Source: Phocaeicola coprocola DSM 17136 (lineage in GTDB: Bacteria; Bacteroidota; Bacteroidia; Bacteroidales; Bacteroidaceae). From it: DNA of 64,000 nt. The notes beneath the pieces are model-generated. The model ran no database searches and was not told where the DNA came from. It saw only the letters and a list, made by a program, of their open reading frames with translations. Positions 8,566 to 17,879 of the stretch are shown here, piece after piece. A program made the position numbers and the translations under genes. Numbering within the stretch: the first letter of the stretch is position 1; each line of letters begins with the position of its first letter. The stretch is from positions 38,474 through 102,473 of the forward strand of contig NZ_DS981441.1 in NCBI RefSeq assembly GCF_000154845.1. Direction: 5' to 3'.

Positions 8566-11151
8566 ATGAGATGCATGTGGAAAGTTATTCCGATGATGTT
8601 TTTAGCTAGTTTTTTATCTTTTGGCACTTCTGTATGGGGCAATGCGTTAGCTCAGAATCTCTTTCTTCATACTAACTGGGAGTTTTCCAAGTATGGAAGC
8701 CACGAATGGCTTGCTGCACAGGTTCCGGGCACGGTACATCAGGATTTGATTGCTCACGATAAGTTACCCGATCCTTTTTATGGGATGAATGAAAAAGAAA
8801 TACAATGGGTTGAGAATGAAGACTGGTTGTATCGTACGTCTTTTGTATTAACAGAAGAACAATCGGCACATGAGGAAATCTTTTTGGTATTTGAAGGACT
8901 TGATACTTATGCGGATATATTCCTGAATGGTGCATTATTACAAAGAACCGATAACATGTTTGTCGGATATCGTATTCCTGTCAAGCGAAATTTAAGAAAA
9001 GGAGAAAACAAACTGCTTGTACGTTTTCGTTCCCCAATCCGTGAGGTAATGCCTCAATGGGAAACCAATGGTTTTGATTATCCTGCTGCTAACGACCATT
9101 ATCCACAGAAACTGAGTGTGTTTACCCGTAAAGCCCCTTATTCCTATGGATGGGACTGGGGAATCCGAATGGTTACTTGTGGCATCTGGCGACCTGTATA
9201 TCTGGAATTTACCAACAAGGCTGTAGTAGAAGATTATTTTGTACATCAGAAGTCGGTTACTTCCGAACGTGCAGAAATAGACAACCGCCTGGAAGTAAAC
9301 AATATTACCGGAACGGTTCAGGAAGCTCAGATAAAAGTGACTTGTGCTTATCGGAATGAACAGGCTGGAAGTGTAGAAAAGACTGTCCGGTTACAGCCAG
9401 GTGTGAATAATTTGTCACTGCCTTTATCGATTGATTCTCCGCATCTTTGGATGCCTAATGGGTGGGGAGAAGCTGCCTTATATGCATTTGAAGTATCGGT
9501 ATGTGTAGATGGTAAGCTTGTTGCAAAAAAACAACACCAGATCGGATTGCGAACGGTGCGTGTTGTCCATGAAAAGGATAGCTTAGGAATGAGTTTCTAT
9601 TTTGAAGTGAATGGCATTCCGATGTTTGCCAAAGGTACTAATCTGATACCTTCAGACGCTCTTCTGCCACGTGTAACCCGTGAACGATACGTTCGCCTGC
9701 TGGATGATGTACAGGCTGCGCATATGAATATGATACGCGTATGGGGTGGGGGAATCTATGAAGACGATGCCTTTTTTGAGGAAGCTGATAAAAGAGGTAT
9801 TCTTGTCTGGCAGGATTTTATGTTTGCTTGTACACCTTATCCGCATGATCCGGCTTTTTTGAAGCGAGTTTCGGAAGAAGCAGTATATAATATCAAGCGT
9901 TTACGGAATCATGCTTCTTTGGCAATGTGGTGTGGTAATAATGAAATATATGAGGGCTTGCGTTATTGGGGCTGGAAGAAAAAATATGCTCCTGAGATAT
10001 ATCAGCAAATGTTGGATGGATATGACGTATTGTTCCGCCGGCTTTTGCCCGAGAAAGTAAAGGAGTTCGATCCGGGACGCTTTTATCTGGAAGGATCGCC
10101 TTATGAAGCCAATTGGGGACGGCCTGAAAGCTGGAAGATCGGCGATAGTCATAACTGGGGAACCTGGTATGGACAGAAACCTTTTGAAACGCTGGATACA
10201 GAGATTCCGCGTTTTATGAGTGAGTTTGGTTTTCAGTCTTTTCCGGAGATGAAGACGATACGTACATTTGCTTCGCCGGCAGACTACGATCTGGAGTCAG
10301 CGGTTATGAATGCCCATCAGAAAAGTACGATTGGCAATTTCCTGATTAAGAAAACAATGGGTATTTATTATCATGTTCCGGAAAAGTTTGAGGATTTAGT
10401 TTATATGGGACTTGTTCTGCAGGGACATGGAATGCGTCACGGAATGGAGGCACATCGCAGAAACCGACCTTATTGTATGGGTAGTTTGCTCTGGCAACTA
10501 AATGACAGCTGGCCGGTTGTTTCATGGTCGGGTATCGATTATTATGGAAACTGGAAGGCTATGCATTACCAGACTCGCCGGGCTTTTGCTCCGGTATTGA
10601 TAGATGCAATTCGTGAAGGTGATAAACTGCGCTATTATGTGCTTTCGGATGTATTGAAGAGCGAAAAAGCAATATTGCAGATTGAACTTATGGATTTTAA
10701 TGGAAAAGTGTATCGCAGGCATCAGGTAGAAGGTACGTTGCCAGCTAATGCTTCTGCTGTCTTTTATGAAGAAGACTGGAATAAAGCATTCGCAGCTTGT
10801 GATACGACCACTTCATTTATACATATGACTTTACGTAGTGATGTTGACCGGAGGGTACTTTCAGACGAAGTATATTATCCGGTGTTTGCCAAAAAGCAAC
10901 ATTTGCCCCATCCTGAAATAAGTTGTAAGATACGAAAGAAAGATGGAGCTTATGAACTGACATTGAAATCCAAACAACTGGCTCGTGATGTATTTGTAGA
11001 AATACCTGTTCAAGGAGTACGTTTCTCTGATAATTTCTTCGACCTGCTGCCAGGAGTGCCTAAGAAGATTTTGGTTACTTCGGCTGACGGAACACCTTTG
11101 GAAGATATTTCCGTAAGCTTGCATCAATTGAGCGATATTGTGTCATTCTAA
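8566..11151 (+). CDS. Glycoside hydrolase family 2 beta-mannosidase
   Basis: 861 residues with an N-terminal signal peptide (MRCMWKVIPMMFLASFLSFGTSVWGNALAQ), so it is exported. Layout: a jelly-roll sugar-binding domain (about 35-210, with VPGTVHQDL and GLDTYADIFLNG), an immunoglobulin-like domain (about 215-325), then a TIM barrel. The barrel carries RVWGGGIYEDDAFFEEAD, the acid/base glutamate E460 in CGNNE and the probable nucleophile E553 in MSEFGFQSFPE. These are GH2 mannosidase rather than galactosidase features. It would hydrolyse terminal beta-linked mannose. It is 23 bases upstream of a GH20 hexosaminidase, an arrangement that could process the Man-beta-GlcNAc core of N-glycans. That substrate is inferred from the pairing. 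Confidence 0.93.
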   Translation: MRCMWKVIPMMFLASFLSFGTSVWGNALAQNLFLHTNWEFSKYGSHEWLAAQVPGTVHQDLIAHDKLPDPFYGMNEKEIQWVENEDWLYRTSFVLTEEQSAHEEIFLVFEGLDTYADIFLNGALLQRTDNMFVGYRIPVKRNLRKGENKLLVRFRSPIREVMPQWETNGFDYPAANDHYPQKLSVFTRKAPYSYGWDWGIRMVTCGIWRPVYLEFTNKAVVEDYFVHQKSVTSERAEIDNRLEVNNITGTVQEAQIKVTCAYRNEQAGSVEKTVRLQPGVNNLSLPLSIDSPHLWMPNGWGEAALYAFEVSVCVDGKLVAKKQHQIGLRTVRVVHEKDSLGMSFYFEVNGIPMFAKGTNLIPSDALLPRVTRERYVRLLDDVQAAHMNMIRVWGGGIYEDDAFFEEADKRGILVWQDFMFACTPYPHDPAFLKRVSEEAVYNIKRLRNHASLAMWCGNNEIYEGLRYWGWKKKYAPEIYQQMLDGYDVLFRRLLPEKVKEFDPGRFYLEGSPYEANWGRPESWKIGDSHNWGTWYGQKPFETLDTEIPRFMSEFGFQSFPEMKTIRTFASPADYDLESAVMNAHQKSTIGNFLIKKTMGIYYHVPEKFEDLVYMGLVLQGHGMRHGMEAHRRNRPYCMGSLLWQLNDSWPVVSWSGIDYYGNWKAMHYQTRRAFAPVLIDAIREGDKLRYYVLSDVLKSEKAILQIELMDFNGKVYRRHQVEGTLPANASAVFYEEDWNKAFAACDTTTSFIHMTLRSDVDRRVLSDEVYYPVFAKKQHLPHPEISCKIRKKDGAYELTLKSKQLARDVFVEIPVQGVRFSDNFFDLLPGVPKKILVTSADGTPLEDISVSLHQLSDIVSF

Positions 11152-11174
11152 TTACTAACTTTAATATTATTATC

Positions 11175-13511
11175 ATGAAACCATTTTCGAAATTTAACTG
11201 TCTGGGGCTGGCGTTTGCCGGAATGATGATTACATCGTGTACGGATAAGCCAACGGCTTTCGCTGATTATCAGATTGTGCCTATGCCTCTTGAAATTACC
11301 ACACCTCAACAAAGTGGATTTTTGCTGAAGAGTGGAGAAACTATTTATTACACTGCCGGTAATGAAAAAATGAAGAAAAATGCCGAATTCCTGGCTTCTT
11401 TTATTAAAGAACAGACCGGTATTGAACTGAAAGTACAGGAGGGTGATAAAGAAAGCGGAATCGTATTGAAATTAGGACTGGAGGCAACTTCTCCAGAGGC
11501 TTACCATCTGACTGTCGACGGAGGAAAGGTTGTCATTGAGGCTCCTTCAGAAGCTGGTGTATTTTATGGAATCCAGACATTGCGTAAATCTGTTTCTGTT
11601 CATGAAGGAGGTGGTGCAATCGAACTTCCTGCTGTAGAAATAAACGATACACCGCGTTTCAGCTATCGCGGAATGATGCTTGATGTTGGCCGTCATATGT
11701 TTACGATGGATGAAATCAAAACGTATATTGATATGCTTGCACTGCATAATATCAACCGTTTACACTGGCATCTTTCTGAAGACCAAGGCTGGCGTATCGA
11801 AATAAAGAAATATCCGAAACTGACAGAAATCGGTTCAAAACGTAGTGAAACTGTTATAGGACGTAACTCGGGAAAATACGATGGAAAGCCTTACGGTGGT
11901 TTCTATACTCAGGAACAAGCCAAAGAGATTGTTGCTTATGCTGCAGAACGTTATATAACTGTTATTCCTGAAATAGACCTTCCGGGACATATGCAGGCTG
12001 CATTGGCTGCTTATCCGGAACTAGGATGTACAGGTGGTCCGTATGAAGTTTGGCGTATGTGGGGCGTTTCTGATAATGTACTATGTGCCGGAAATGACAA
12101 AACAATTCAGTTTATTAAGGATGTGCTGGCTGAAATTATTGAAATCTTCCCGTCAGAATATATTCATGTAGGTGGAGATGAATGTCCGAAAGATAAATGG
12201 AAAACTTGTCCGAAATGTCAGGCTAGAATCAAGGCTTTGGGTATCAAAGGCGACAGCAAACATTCAAAAGAAGAATACCTGCAAAGTTATGTGATAAGAG
12301 AAGCAGAAAAGTTCTTGAATGAACATGGACGTAACATTATCGGATGGGACGAAATCTTGGAAGGTGGTCTGGCTCCTAATGCAACTGTTATGTCATGGAG
12401 AGGTGAATCCGGAGGTATTGAGGCTGCACGCCAGAAGCATAATGTTATCATGACTCCGAATACATACTTGTATTTTGACTATTATCAGGCTAAGGATACA
12501 GAAACAGAACCGTTGGCTATCGGAGGTTATTTGCCTATGGAAAGAGTATATAGCTACGAGCCAATGCCGTCTGCCTTGACTCCGGAAGAACAGAAATACA
12601 TTACCGGTGTACAGGCTAATCTGTGGACAGAATATATACCTACTTTTGCACAGGCACAGTATATGGTATTGCCACGTATGGCTGCTCTTTGCGAAACTCA
12701 GTGGAGTGCTCCTGATAAGAAGAAAGATTACGAGGGATTCTTGAAGCGTACAGTGCGCCTGATGGATATTTACAAGCTGAAGGGCTGGAACTATGCTACT
12801 CATATTTTGGATGTGAAAGTCAATATTGCTCCAAATCAGGAAACAGGTAAGTTGGATGTCAGTGCATATACCGTTGACAATGCTCCGATATACTATACAC
12901 TCGACGGAACAGAACCGACAGCAGCCTCTTTGAAATATGAAGATGGACTGTCAATTGACCAGGCTTGTGTATTGCGTATGACAGCAGTGCGTCCGGAAGG
13001 CAATTCACGTATTACTTGTGATACTATTTCTTTCAGTAAATCGACTGCCAAACCTATTTCTATGCTTCAGCCCATTAATAAAGCATATGAATTTAATGGG
13101 GCGCCTACCTTGGTAGATGGTATGACTGGTAACCGCAATTATAAGACTGGTCATTGGATTGCGTTTTATAAGAATGATATGGAGGCAGTTATCGACTTGA
13201 AAGAAGCAACAGAAATCAGTTCGATGACATTGCGTGCCTGTGTAGAAAAAGGTGACTGGATATTCGATGCCAGAGGTATTTCTGTTGAGGTTTCGGATGA
13301 TAATAAGGCATTCAAACAGGTCGCTTCAGAGTCTTATCCGGCAATGAAGGAAACTGATCCGAACCAGATTTACGTACATACCTTGAACTTTACTCCGGTA
13401 AAGACACGTTATGTCAAAGTAAAAGCTTTGTCGGAAAAGAGTATTCCAGCATGGCATGGTGGAAAAGGTAATCCGGGATACTTATTTGTAGACGAAATTA
13501 TTTTGAATTAA
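11175..13511 (+). CDS. Glycoside hydrolase family 20 beta-N-acetylhexosaminidase, lipoprotein
   Basis: 778 residues. The N-terminus MKPFSKFNCLGLAFAGMMITSC is a lipoprotein signal with Cys22 as the lipidation site. Domains: GH20b (about 30-150), the GH20 catalytic barrel (about 155-500) with the Asp-Glu pair D335-E336 in VGGDECPKDKW, a chitobiase C-terminal-like segment with YYTLDGTEPT (about 570), and an F5/8-type (CBM32-like) sugar-binding domain at the C-terminus. It removes terminal GlcNAc or GalNAc with retention, by substrate-assisted catalysis. It is the second gene of a two-gene operon with the mannosidase and is closed by a strong terminator that serves as the target of a group II intron. 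Confidence 0.94.
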   Translation: MKPFSKFNCLGLAFAGMMITSCTDKPTAFADYQIVPMPLEITTPQQSGFLLKSGETIYYTAGNEKMKKNAEFLASFIKEQTGIELKVQEGDKESGIVLKLGLEATSPEAYHLTVDGGKVVIEAPSEAGVFYGIQTLRKSVSVHEGGGAIELPAVEINDTPRFSYRGMMLDVGRHMFTMDEIKTYIDMLALHNINRLHWHLSEDQGWRIEIKKYPKLTEIGSKRSETVIGRNSGKYDGKPYGGFYTQEQAKEIVAYAAERYITVIPEIDLPGHMQAALAAYPELGCTGGPYEVWRMWGVSDNVLCAGNDKTIQFIKDVLAEIIEIFPSEYIHVGGDECPKDKWKTCPKCQARIKALGIKGDSKHSKEEYLQSYVIREAEKFLNEHGRNIIGWDEILEGGLAPNATVMSWRGESGGIEAARQKHNVIMTPNTYLYFDYYQAKDTETEPLAIGGYLPMERVYSYEPMPSALTPEEQKYITGVQANLWTEYIPTFAQAQYMVLPRMAALCETQWSAPDKKKDYEGFLKRTVRLMDIYKLKGWNYATHILDVKVNIAPNQETGKLDVSAYTVDNAPIYYTLDGTEPTAASLKYEDGLSIDQACVLRMTAVRPEGNSRITCDTISFSKSTAKPISMLQPINKAYEFNGAPTLVDGMTGNRNYKTGHWIAFYKNDMEAVIDLKEATEISSMTLRACVEKGDWIFDARGISVEVSDDNKAFKQVASESYPAMKETDPNQIYVHTLNFTPVKTRYVKVKALSEKSIPAWHGGKGNPGYLFVDEIILN

Positions 13512-13531
13512 TATAGGCTGACTATGTGTGG

Positions 13532-13566
13532 AAGTCCGGTTTCTGTAAAGAAGCCGGACTTTTTTA
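13532..13566 (+). terminator. Terminator after the hexosaminidase gene; intron insertion site
   Basis: AAGTCCGG (13532-13539) pairs with CCGGACTT (13554-13561), followed by a run of T. The group II intron begins immediately after the T-run. Confidence 0.88.
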
Positions 13567-13979
13567 GTACGCCCAGCATGGGCGTGCGCTATAGGGTGTA
13601 AGTCCCGAACGAGCCCTGATAGTGGGAATCGTTAGCCCAAGGCAAGGGTGTCCTTCGCGAGGAGGAACCTGAAGGAAGCTGGCGGCAAACTCTCGGCTCT
13701 ACGAACAGAAACTGATTATAAGGCTACATTTGGAGGACAAGTTTGCTAAACAAAATAAAGTCCTATAACTATCCGAATCCCTATGTAGTAGAATCAGAGG
13801 GTATATGAGATGAAAGCGTACGTTCTTATCTGGGGAGGTCTCACGTACAGATGCACCACAACTGTATCTGGTTGAAACAAGATTTGTCGTGAGAAGTCAG
13901 CCGAAGCCATAGTACCTGTTACTCACCATAATGGGGAAGGGCTGAACCTTAATTATGTAAGATACCTGAATGTTACCTT

Positions 13980-15371
13980 ATGATGGGAAGAAAGCAGAAC
14001 ATAGAAACTCTATCCGACCAATCGGCGCAGAGGGTGGAACCTGAAGTGCTGATTGGTATGCAGACTTTCATTGGGATAACTGAAAATCATCTTACAGCCA
14101 TTAAACAGGAAAAAGGAGAGTTATTGGAATACATTCTTTCCCCTTCTAATCTAAACCTTGCTTATAAACAGGTAAAGAGTAACAAGGGTAGTGGCGGCAT
14201 TGACCGTATGGAAGTGGACGAGTTGCTTCCTTATCTTCGTTGCCACAAGAATAAGCTAATAACTTCCATTTATGATGGTAACTACCATCCGAACCCCGTG
14301 CGTCGTGTGGAGATTCCCAAGTCGAATGGGAAGACACGTAACTTGGGTATCCCCACGGTTGTTGACCGTTTGATTCAGCAATGCCATCTCACAAGTGCTT
14401 CAACCTCTTTATGAACCTCAATTTTCACCAGCCAGCTATGGTTTCCGCCCTCATCGTAGTGCTCATGATGCGTTATTAAAATGTGGCGAATATATCTCTG
14501 CCGGTTATGTGTTCACGGTCGATATGGATTTGGAGAAATTCTTTGATACAGTCTGCCATAGTAAGTTGATAGCAATCCTGTCACGTACCATCAAAGACGG
14601 TCGTGTCATTTCTCTGATTCATAAATATCTGAACTTATAGGAGGCAAGAAAGAGGACAGTCCGGTCGGAGTTCCTCAAGGTGGTCCATTGAGCCCCTTAT
14701 TAAGCAATATAATGCTTAATGAGTTGGACAAGGAACTGGAGAGACGTGGGCATTTGTTCGTTCGGTATGCTGATGACTTGGTCATCTTTTGTAAAAGCCG
14801 TCGTTCCGCCCAACGCACATTGGATAATCTGCTTCCCTTTATTGAAACGAAACTTTTTCTAAAGGTGAATAAGGATAAGACCCATGTTGCTTATATGCGT
14901 GACATCAAATTCCTTTCCTATGCCTTTGGTCGTAGAAATGGCAAATGCCAATTCTACATCCATGTCGATAGTATCAAGAAGATGAAGATTAAGATACGTG
15001 AACTCACCAGCCGTAATAACGGCTGGAGCTCCGAATATCGTAAACAACGTTTGACTTGGTATATCCGTGGTTGGCTCAACTATTTTAAGTTTGCAGGTCT
15101 CAAAAGTAGGATAAAGGAATGGGACGGTTGGCTCCGTCATCGCATACGGATGTGTATTTGGAAGTCTTGGAAACGAGTCCGAACCCGGTATCGAAATCTG
15201 AAGAAGCTTATTCCCGATGAGAGCCGTGTGCGAATGGCTGCCTTTTGTCGTAAGAAATACTGGCGAATGGCAAGTCATCCCACTGTACAGGCGGCTTTGT
15301 CGGATGAGCGTTTGCTTCGAGCTGGTTACCCTACTTTTAAGATGTACTATCATCCTGTGTTTAAAGGTTAA
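13980..15371 (+). pseudogene. ltrA: Group II intron reverse transcriptase/maturase, frameshifted
   Basis: Three open stretches together form one RT. Frame 1 (13980 to about 14381) has RT0-RT2 motifs (KQVKSNKGSGGIDRMEVDEL, GIPTVVDRLIQQ). An extra T near 14382 moves the frame. The second stretch (to 14640) has YGFRPHRSAHDAL and VDMDLEKFFDTV. It then ends at a TAG where about 10 bases (3n+1) seem to be missing after KYLN. The third stretch (from about 14640) has GVPQGGPLSPLLSNIMLNEL, the catalytic YADD in FVRYADDLVIF, and the maturase X domain (SSEYRKQRLTWYIRGWLNYF). No HNH endonuclease domain is present. Without correction the product cannot be a full RT, so intron mobility and assisted splicing would need a protein supplied from elsewhere. 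Confidence 0.88.
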
Positions 15372-15376
15372 TTAGG

Positions 15377-15454
15377 GAACCGCCGTATGCCGAACGGCAC
15401 GTACGGTGGTGTGAGAGGTCGGAACGGGAATTAATCCCGTTCCTCCTACTCGAT
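15377..15454 (+). ncRNA. Group II intron domains V and VI, copy 1
   Basis: Catalytic hairpin domain V and the branch-point domain VI. The first 47 bases (15377-15423) are identical to 53424-53470 in the second copy. Confidence 0.85.
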
Positions 15455-15522
15455 TAATGAGGAAGACTGTTTTTGCAGCGAAATAGCAGACGGAAAGTAG
15501 AGGATGGTTGCCTGAGTATGTG

Positions 15523-15530
15523 TATCTTTG
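15523..15530 (+). promoter_or_regulatory. -7 promoter box for rdgB
   Basis: TATCTTTG, 28 bases before the ATG at 15559. It lies downstream of the intron, so rdgB expression should not depend on the insertion. Confidence 0.7.
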
Positions 15531-15558
15531 TGAAGAAATATGATAGATAAAATTGATT

Positions 15559-16143
15559 ATGAAAAAGAAACTGGTTTTTGCAACGAATAATGCACACAAG
15601 TTGGATGAGATACGTGCCATATTAGGAGATAGGGTAGAGGTGCTGAGTCTGAAGGATATCCATTGTGAGGCAGATATTCCGGAAACGGCTGATACGCTGG
15701 AGGGAAATGCTGCTCTGAAAGCTGAATATATTTATAAAAACTATGGTCTGGATTGTTTTGCCGACGATACGGGTCTGGAGGTTGAGGTCCTGGGAGGGGC
15801 TCCGGGAGTCTATTCGGCCCGATATGCTGGAGGAGAAGGACATGATTCGGAAGCTAATATGAAAAAACTGCTTGTAGAGCTGGAAGGAAAGACCAACCGT
15901 AAAGCGCAATTCCGTACGGCTATTTGCCTGATCGAGGGTGGAACGGAGCATCTCTTCGAAGGAGTTGTAAAAGGCGAAATAATCGAAAAAAAACGCGGTT
16001 GTTCAGGATTTGGCTATGATCCTGTTTTTGTCCCCGAAGGTTATACTGAAACATTTGCCGAGATGGGCAATGAAGAAAAGAATAAAATCAGCCATCGGGC
16101 AAGGGCAACACAGAAGCTTTGTGATTATTTGAAATGTGAATAA
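15559..16143 (+). CDS. rdgB: XTP/dITP diphosphatase (RdgB/HAM1 family)
   Basis: 194 residues from the ATG at 15559 ([18 protein letters not shown]). An in-frame TTG two codons earlier is not used here. The enzyme hydrolyses non-canonical purine nucleoside triphosphates (XTP, dITP, ITP) to monophosphates and keeps them out of DNA and RNA. Family signatures are the phosphate-binding [12 protein letters not shown] at the start, [26 protein letters not shown] around residues 65-90, [12 protein letters not shown] around 150-161 and the C-terminal SHRARA. Length is standard. It has its own promoter and a shared bidirectional terminator downstream. Confidence 0.96.
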   Translation: MKKKLVFATNNAHKLDEIRAILGDRVEVLSLKDIHCEADIPETADTLEGNAALKAEYIYKNYGLDCFADDTGLEVEVLGGAPGVYSARYAGGEGHDSEANMKKLLVELEGKTNRKAQFRTAICLIEGGTEHLFEGVVKGEIIEKKRGCSGFGYDPVFVPEGYTETFAEMGNEEKNKISHRARATQKLCDYLKCE

Positions 16144-16153
16144 TACTGATAAT

Positions 16154-16237
16154 CTGCGGGACTGCATCCAATCGAAAAGAACTGCTGAATGATTGATTCA
16201 GGCTGGTTCTGAATAGGATGAAGTCCCGTAGTTTTTT
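16154..16237. terminator. Terminator between convergent rdgB and the CAT-like gene
   Basis: CTGCGGGACT (16154-16163) pairs with AGTCCCGTAG (16222-16231) with one G-U pair, extended by CATCC/GGATG. TTTTTT follows on the plus strand, so it clearly serves rdgB. Use from the other strand is less certain. Confidence 0.75.
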
Positions 16238-16245
16238 GTGTATGA

Positions 16246-16902
16246 TTATTTGCAGATTTCCTTGAGGTATTGTTCTACTTTCTCAAAGAAAAGTGAAATG
16301 TGTGCTCCGTCTGTAAAAGCATGACTTACAGTCAGTGCAATAGGCATGATACGCTTGCCTTCGCGTATGATGGCCTTACCGGCATTCATCAGCGGATAAT
16401 CCAGCGGATGTCCTACCTCCTGTTGGGTGTAGGTTATCGAAGTGAAATATAGTTTTGGAGTGGCACTTAGCAGGATTACATCAAAATCTCCTTGTTTATA
16501 AATGCTTTTATCGGTTCCGTATGGATCACCATCTTCAGGAATAGATGTGATAATGTGTCTGGCTTCGGTATAAAATGCTTCGAAATCAACATGATAAGGG
16601 ATGCGTACCGTATAAAATGTTTTGCCGGGTACAGCAATAGGAGAAATGACATCCACTGTATCATGATAGACTACTTGTCCGTTTTTATCCCAGCGATAAC
16701 GGAACTCTTTTATCTCGTTGGCAGCGCGCAATATGGCATAAAGATAATACAGAAAAAATGATTTTCCGTTGGCTTTGGCGTGGTTGTAAGCTTCAGTACA
16801 GTCTACTTCACTGGTGATAGCAATCCATGAATTCGCAAATCCACGGAAAAAGTTGTAGTTGTCTTTCCGTTCCCAGGTTTCAATATCTACTATATGTTTC
16901 AT
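16246..16902 (-). CDS. Chloramphenicol acetyltransferase-like acyltransferase
   Basis: 218 residues, the size of a type A chloramphenicol acetyltransferase monomer. The C-terminal [19 protein letters not shown] keeps the catalytic histidine (H194) and structural aspartate (D198) of the CAT motif HxxxDG. The N-terminal [21 protein letters not shown] also matches the CAT fold. Many chromosomal CAT-like proteins in Bacteroidota are not known to act on chloramphenicol, so the substrate is open. Its start overlaps the end of the ketopantoate reductase gene by 4 bases, which suggests translational coupling and a metabolic role rather than mobile resistance. No mobile-element sequence flanks it. Confidence 0.8.
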   Translation of the reverse strand: MKHIVDIETWERKDNYNFFRGFANSWIAITSEVDCTEAYNHAKANGKSFFLYYLYAILRAANEIKEFRYRWDKNGQVVYHDTVDVISPIAVPGKTFYTVRIPYHVDFEAFYTEARHIITSIPEDGDPYGTDKSIYKQGDFDVILLSATPKLYFTSITYTQQEVGHPLDYPLMNAGKAIIREGKRIMPIALTVSHAFTDGAHISLFFEKVEQYLKEICK

Positions 16903-17810
16903 TTATTCTTGAATTTTTGAGCTACTTTTTGATAGGTAGGCATAGATATTCCCAAACGCTCACCCAAATCAATCATATCGAACAACATACCTTGTATCTC
17001 CGATGCATGTCCTCGGGCAAGGTCTTTTTGCATGGATGCTGTACTGTGCGGGTCGAGCTTATCTATTACTTTCAAATTGTAAGAAACAGGATCTTCCGGA
17101 TAAGAAATTCCCATCTTGTGTCCGATTTCTGCACTTTCTCTGGACAGTCCGATAAATGTATCTCGTACTTCGCCTTCGTGTTGTACTTCTCCCATTGGTA
17201 CATCGTGATATGCTCCAGTACATGCCATTGCCGAAATAAATGCCCATTTGATAAATGTGTCGCGGTTGATATCATCGGAAACATCGACTTTGATACCGCA
17301 ACTTCTGACATCCTCTGCAATTGCTTCAATACGTTCCTGAGAAACTCCCTGCTCCGGACGTGCTCCGAATACCAGCCGGAAAATGCTTCCCATCTGAGTG
17401 ATTTCGCCTTCACCTGAAACAAATCCTACGATGTAGATACAGCCATCGAGAACAGTTACTTCAGGTGTCAAACGACCAATACGTGGTCCTGTACCATAAA
17501 CATTTAAAATAGGAATAACCAGTGTATGAGGTGCTGAAGCACGTTCTATTACCTCCTTGACAGAGTCGATGGAATATCCTTTTACACAGACAAATATCAC
17601 ATCTGCTTTCCCTTGATATTCTTCTGCTGTACAGGCGTTTACTTTCAGATAGTGTTCGCCTTTCAAATCTGATTTCAGATGCAGCCCATAATTACGGATA
17701 TTCTCGAGGTGTTTTCCCCGTGCAATGCATGTGACTTCTTTTCCTGCCAGAGCAAGAAATCCGGCGATACTTCCTCCTACGCCGCCAGTACCTATAATAA
17801 GATAGTTCAT
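16899..17810 (-). CDS. panE: 2-dehydropantoate 2-reductase (ketopantoate reductase, PanE/ApbA family)
   Basis: 303 residues. The N-terminal Rossmann motif GTGGVGG (about 7-13) binds NADPH. The C-terminal helical domain contains [20 protein letters not shown] and [21 protein letters not shown], where the lysine and SSMxxDxxxGRxxE-like region match the family. It reduces ketopantoate to pantoate on the way to coenzyme A. The CAT-like gene overlaps its stop by 4 bases. Some family members act on other 2-keto acids, so the specificity is not proven. Confidence 0.88.
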   Translation of the reverse strand: MNYLIIGTGGVGGSIAGFLALAGKEVTCIARGKHLENIRNYGLHLKSDLKGEHYLKVNACTAEEYQGKADVIFVCVKGYSIDSVKEVIERASAPHTLVIPILNVYGTGPRIGRLTPEVTVLDGCIYIVGFVSGEGEITQMGSIFRLVFGARPEQGVSQERIEAIAEDVRSCGIKVDVSDDINRDTFIKWAFISAMACTGAYHDVPMGEVQHEGEVRDTFIGLSRESAEIGHKMGISYPEDPVSYNLKVIDKLDPHSTASMQKDLARGHASEIQGMLFDMIDLGERLGISMPTYQKVAQKFKNK

Positions 17811-17827
17811 GGTTTTTTGTTTTAGGA

Positions 17828-17865
17828 TTAAAAAAAGAAATCGGTCGCTGATGAGCGGCCGATTT
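17828..17865 (-). terminator. Terminator of ychF
   Basis: AAATCGGTCGCT (17838-17849) pairs with AGCGGCCGATTT (17854-17865) around a GATG loop. On the minus strand it is followed by CTTTTTTT. Confidence 0.85.
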
Positions 17866-17879
17866 TCTAAAATGGTATA

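Larger units (their letters stand above)
13567..15454 (+). mobile_element. Group II intron (copy 1) carrying a broken RT gene
   Basis: About 1.89 kb. The 5' end reads GTACGCCCAGCATGGGC, close to the group II GUGYG start, with domain I-like motifs such as GGGTGTAAGTCCC and GCTGGCGGCAAAC. The 3' end has a domain V hairpin (AACCGCCGTATGCCGAACGG followed by CACGTACGGTGG) and a domain VI stem (GAACGGG/CCCGTTC) leading to CTACTCGAT, with the bulged branch-point A. The intron follows directly on the T-run of the upstream terminator, in the same direction as the terminated gene. The encoded RT is inactivated by two frame changes. A related ORF-less copy lies at 52837-53515. Exact ends are inferred from comparing the two copies. 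The intron class cannot be fixed by eye. Confidence 0.88.

Noticed and set aside
16246..16902. Acquired chloramphenicol resistance gene
   Set aside because: Only a distant CAT-like protein, coupled to panE and without mobile-element flanks; a resistance claim is not supported.
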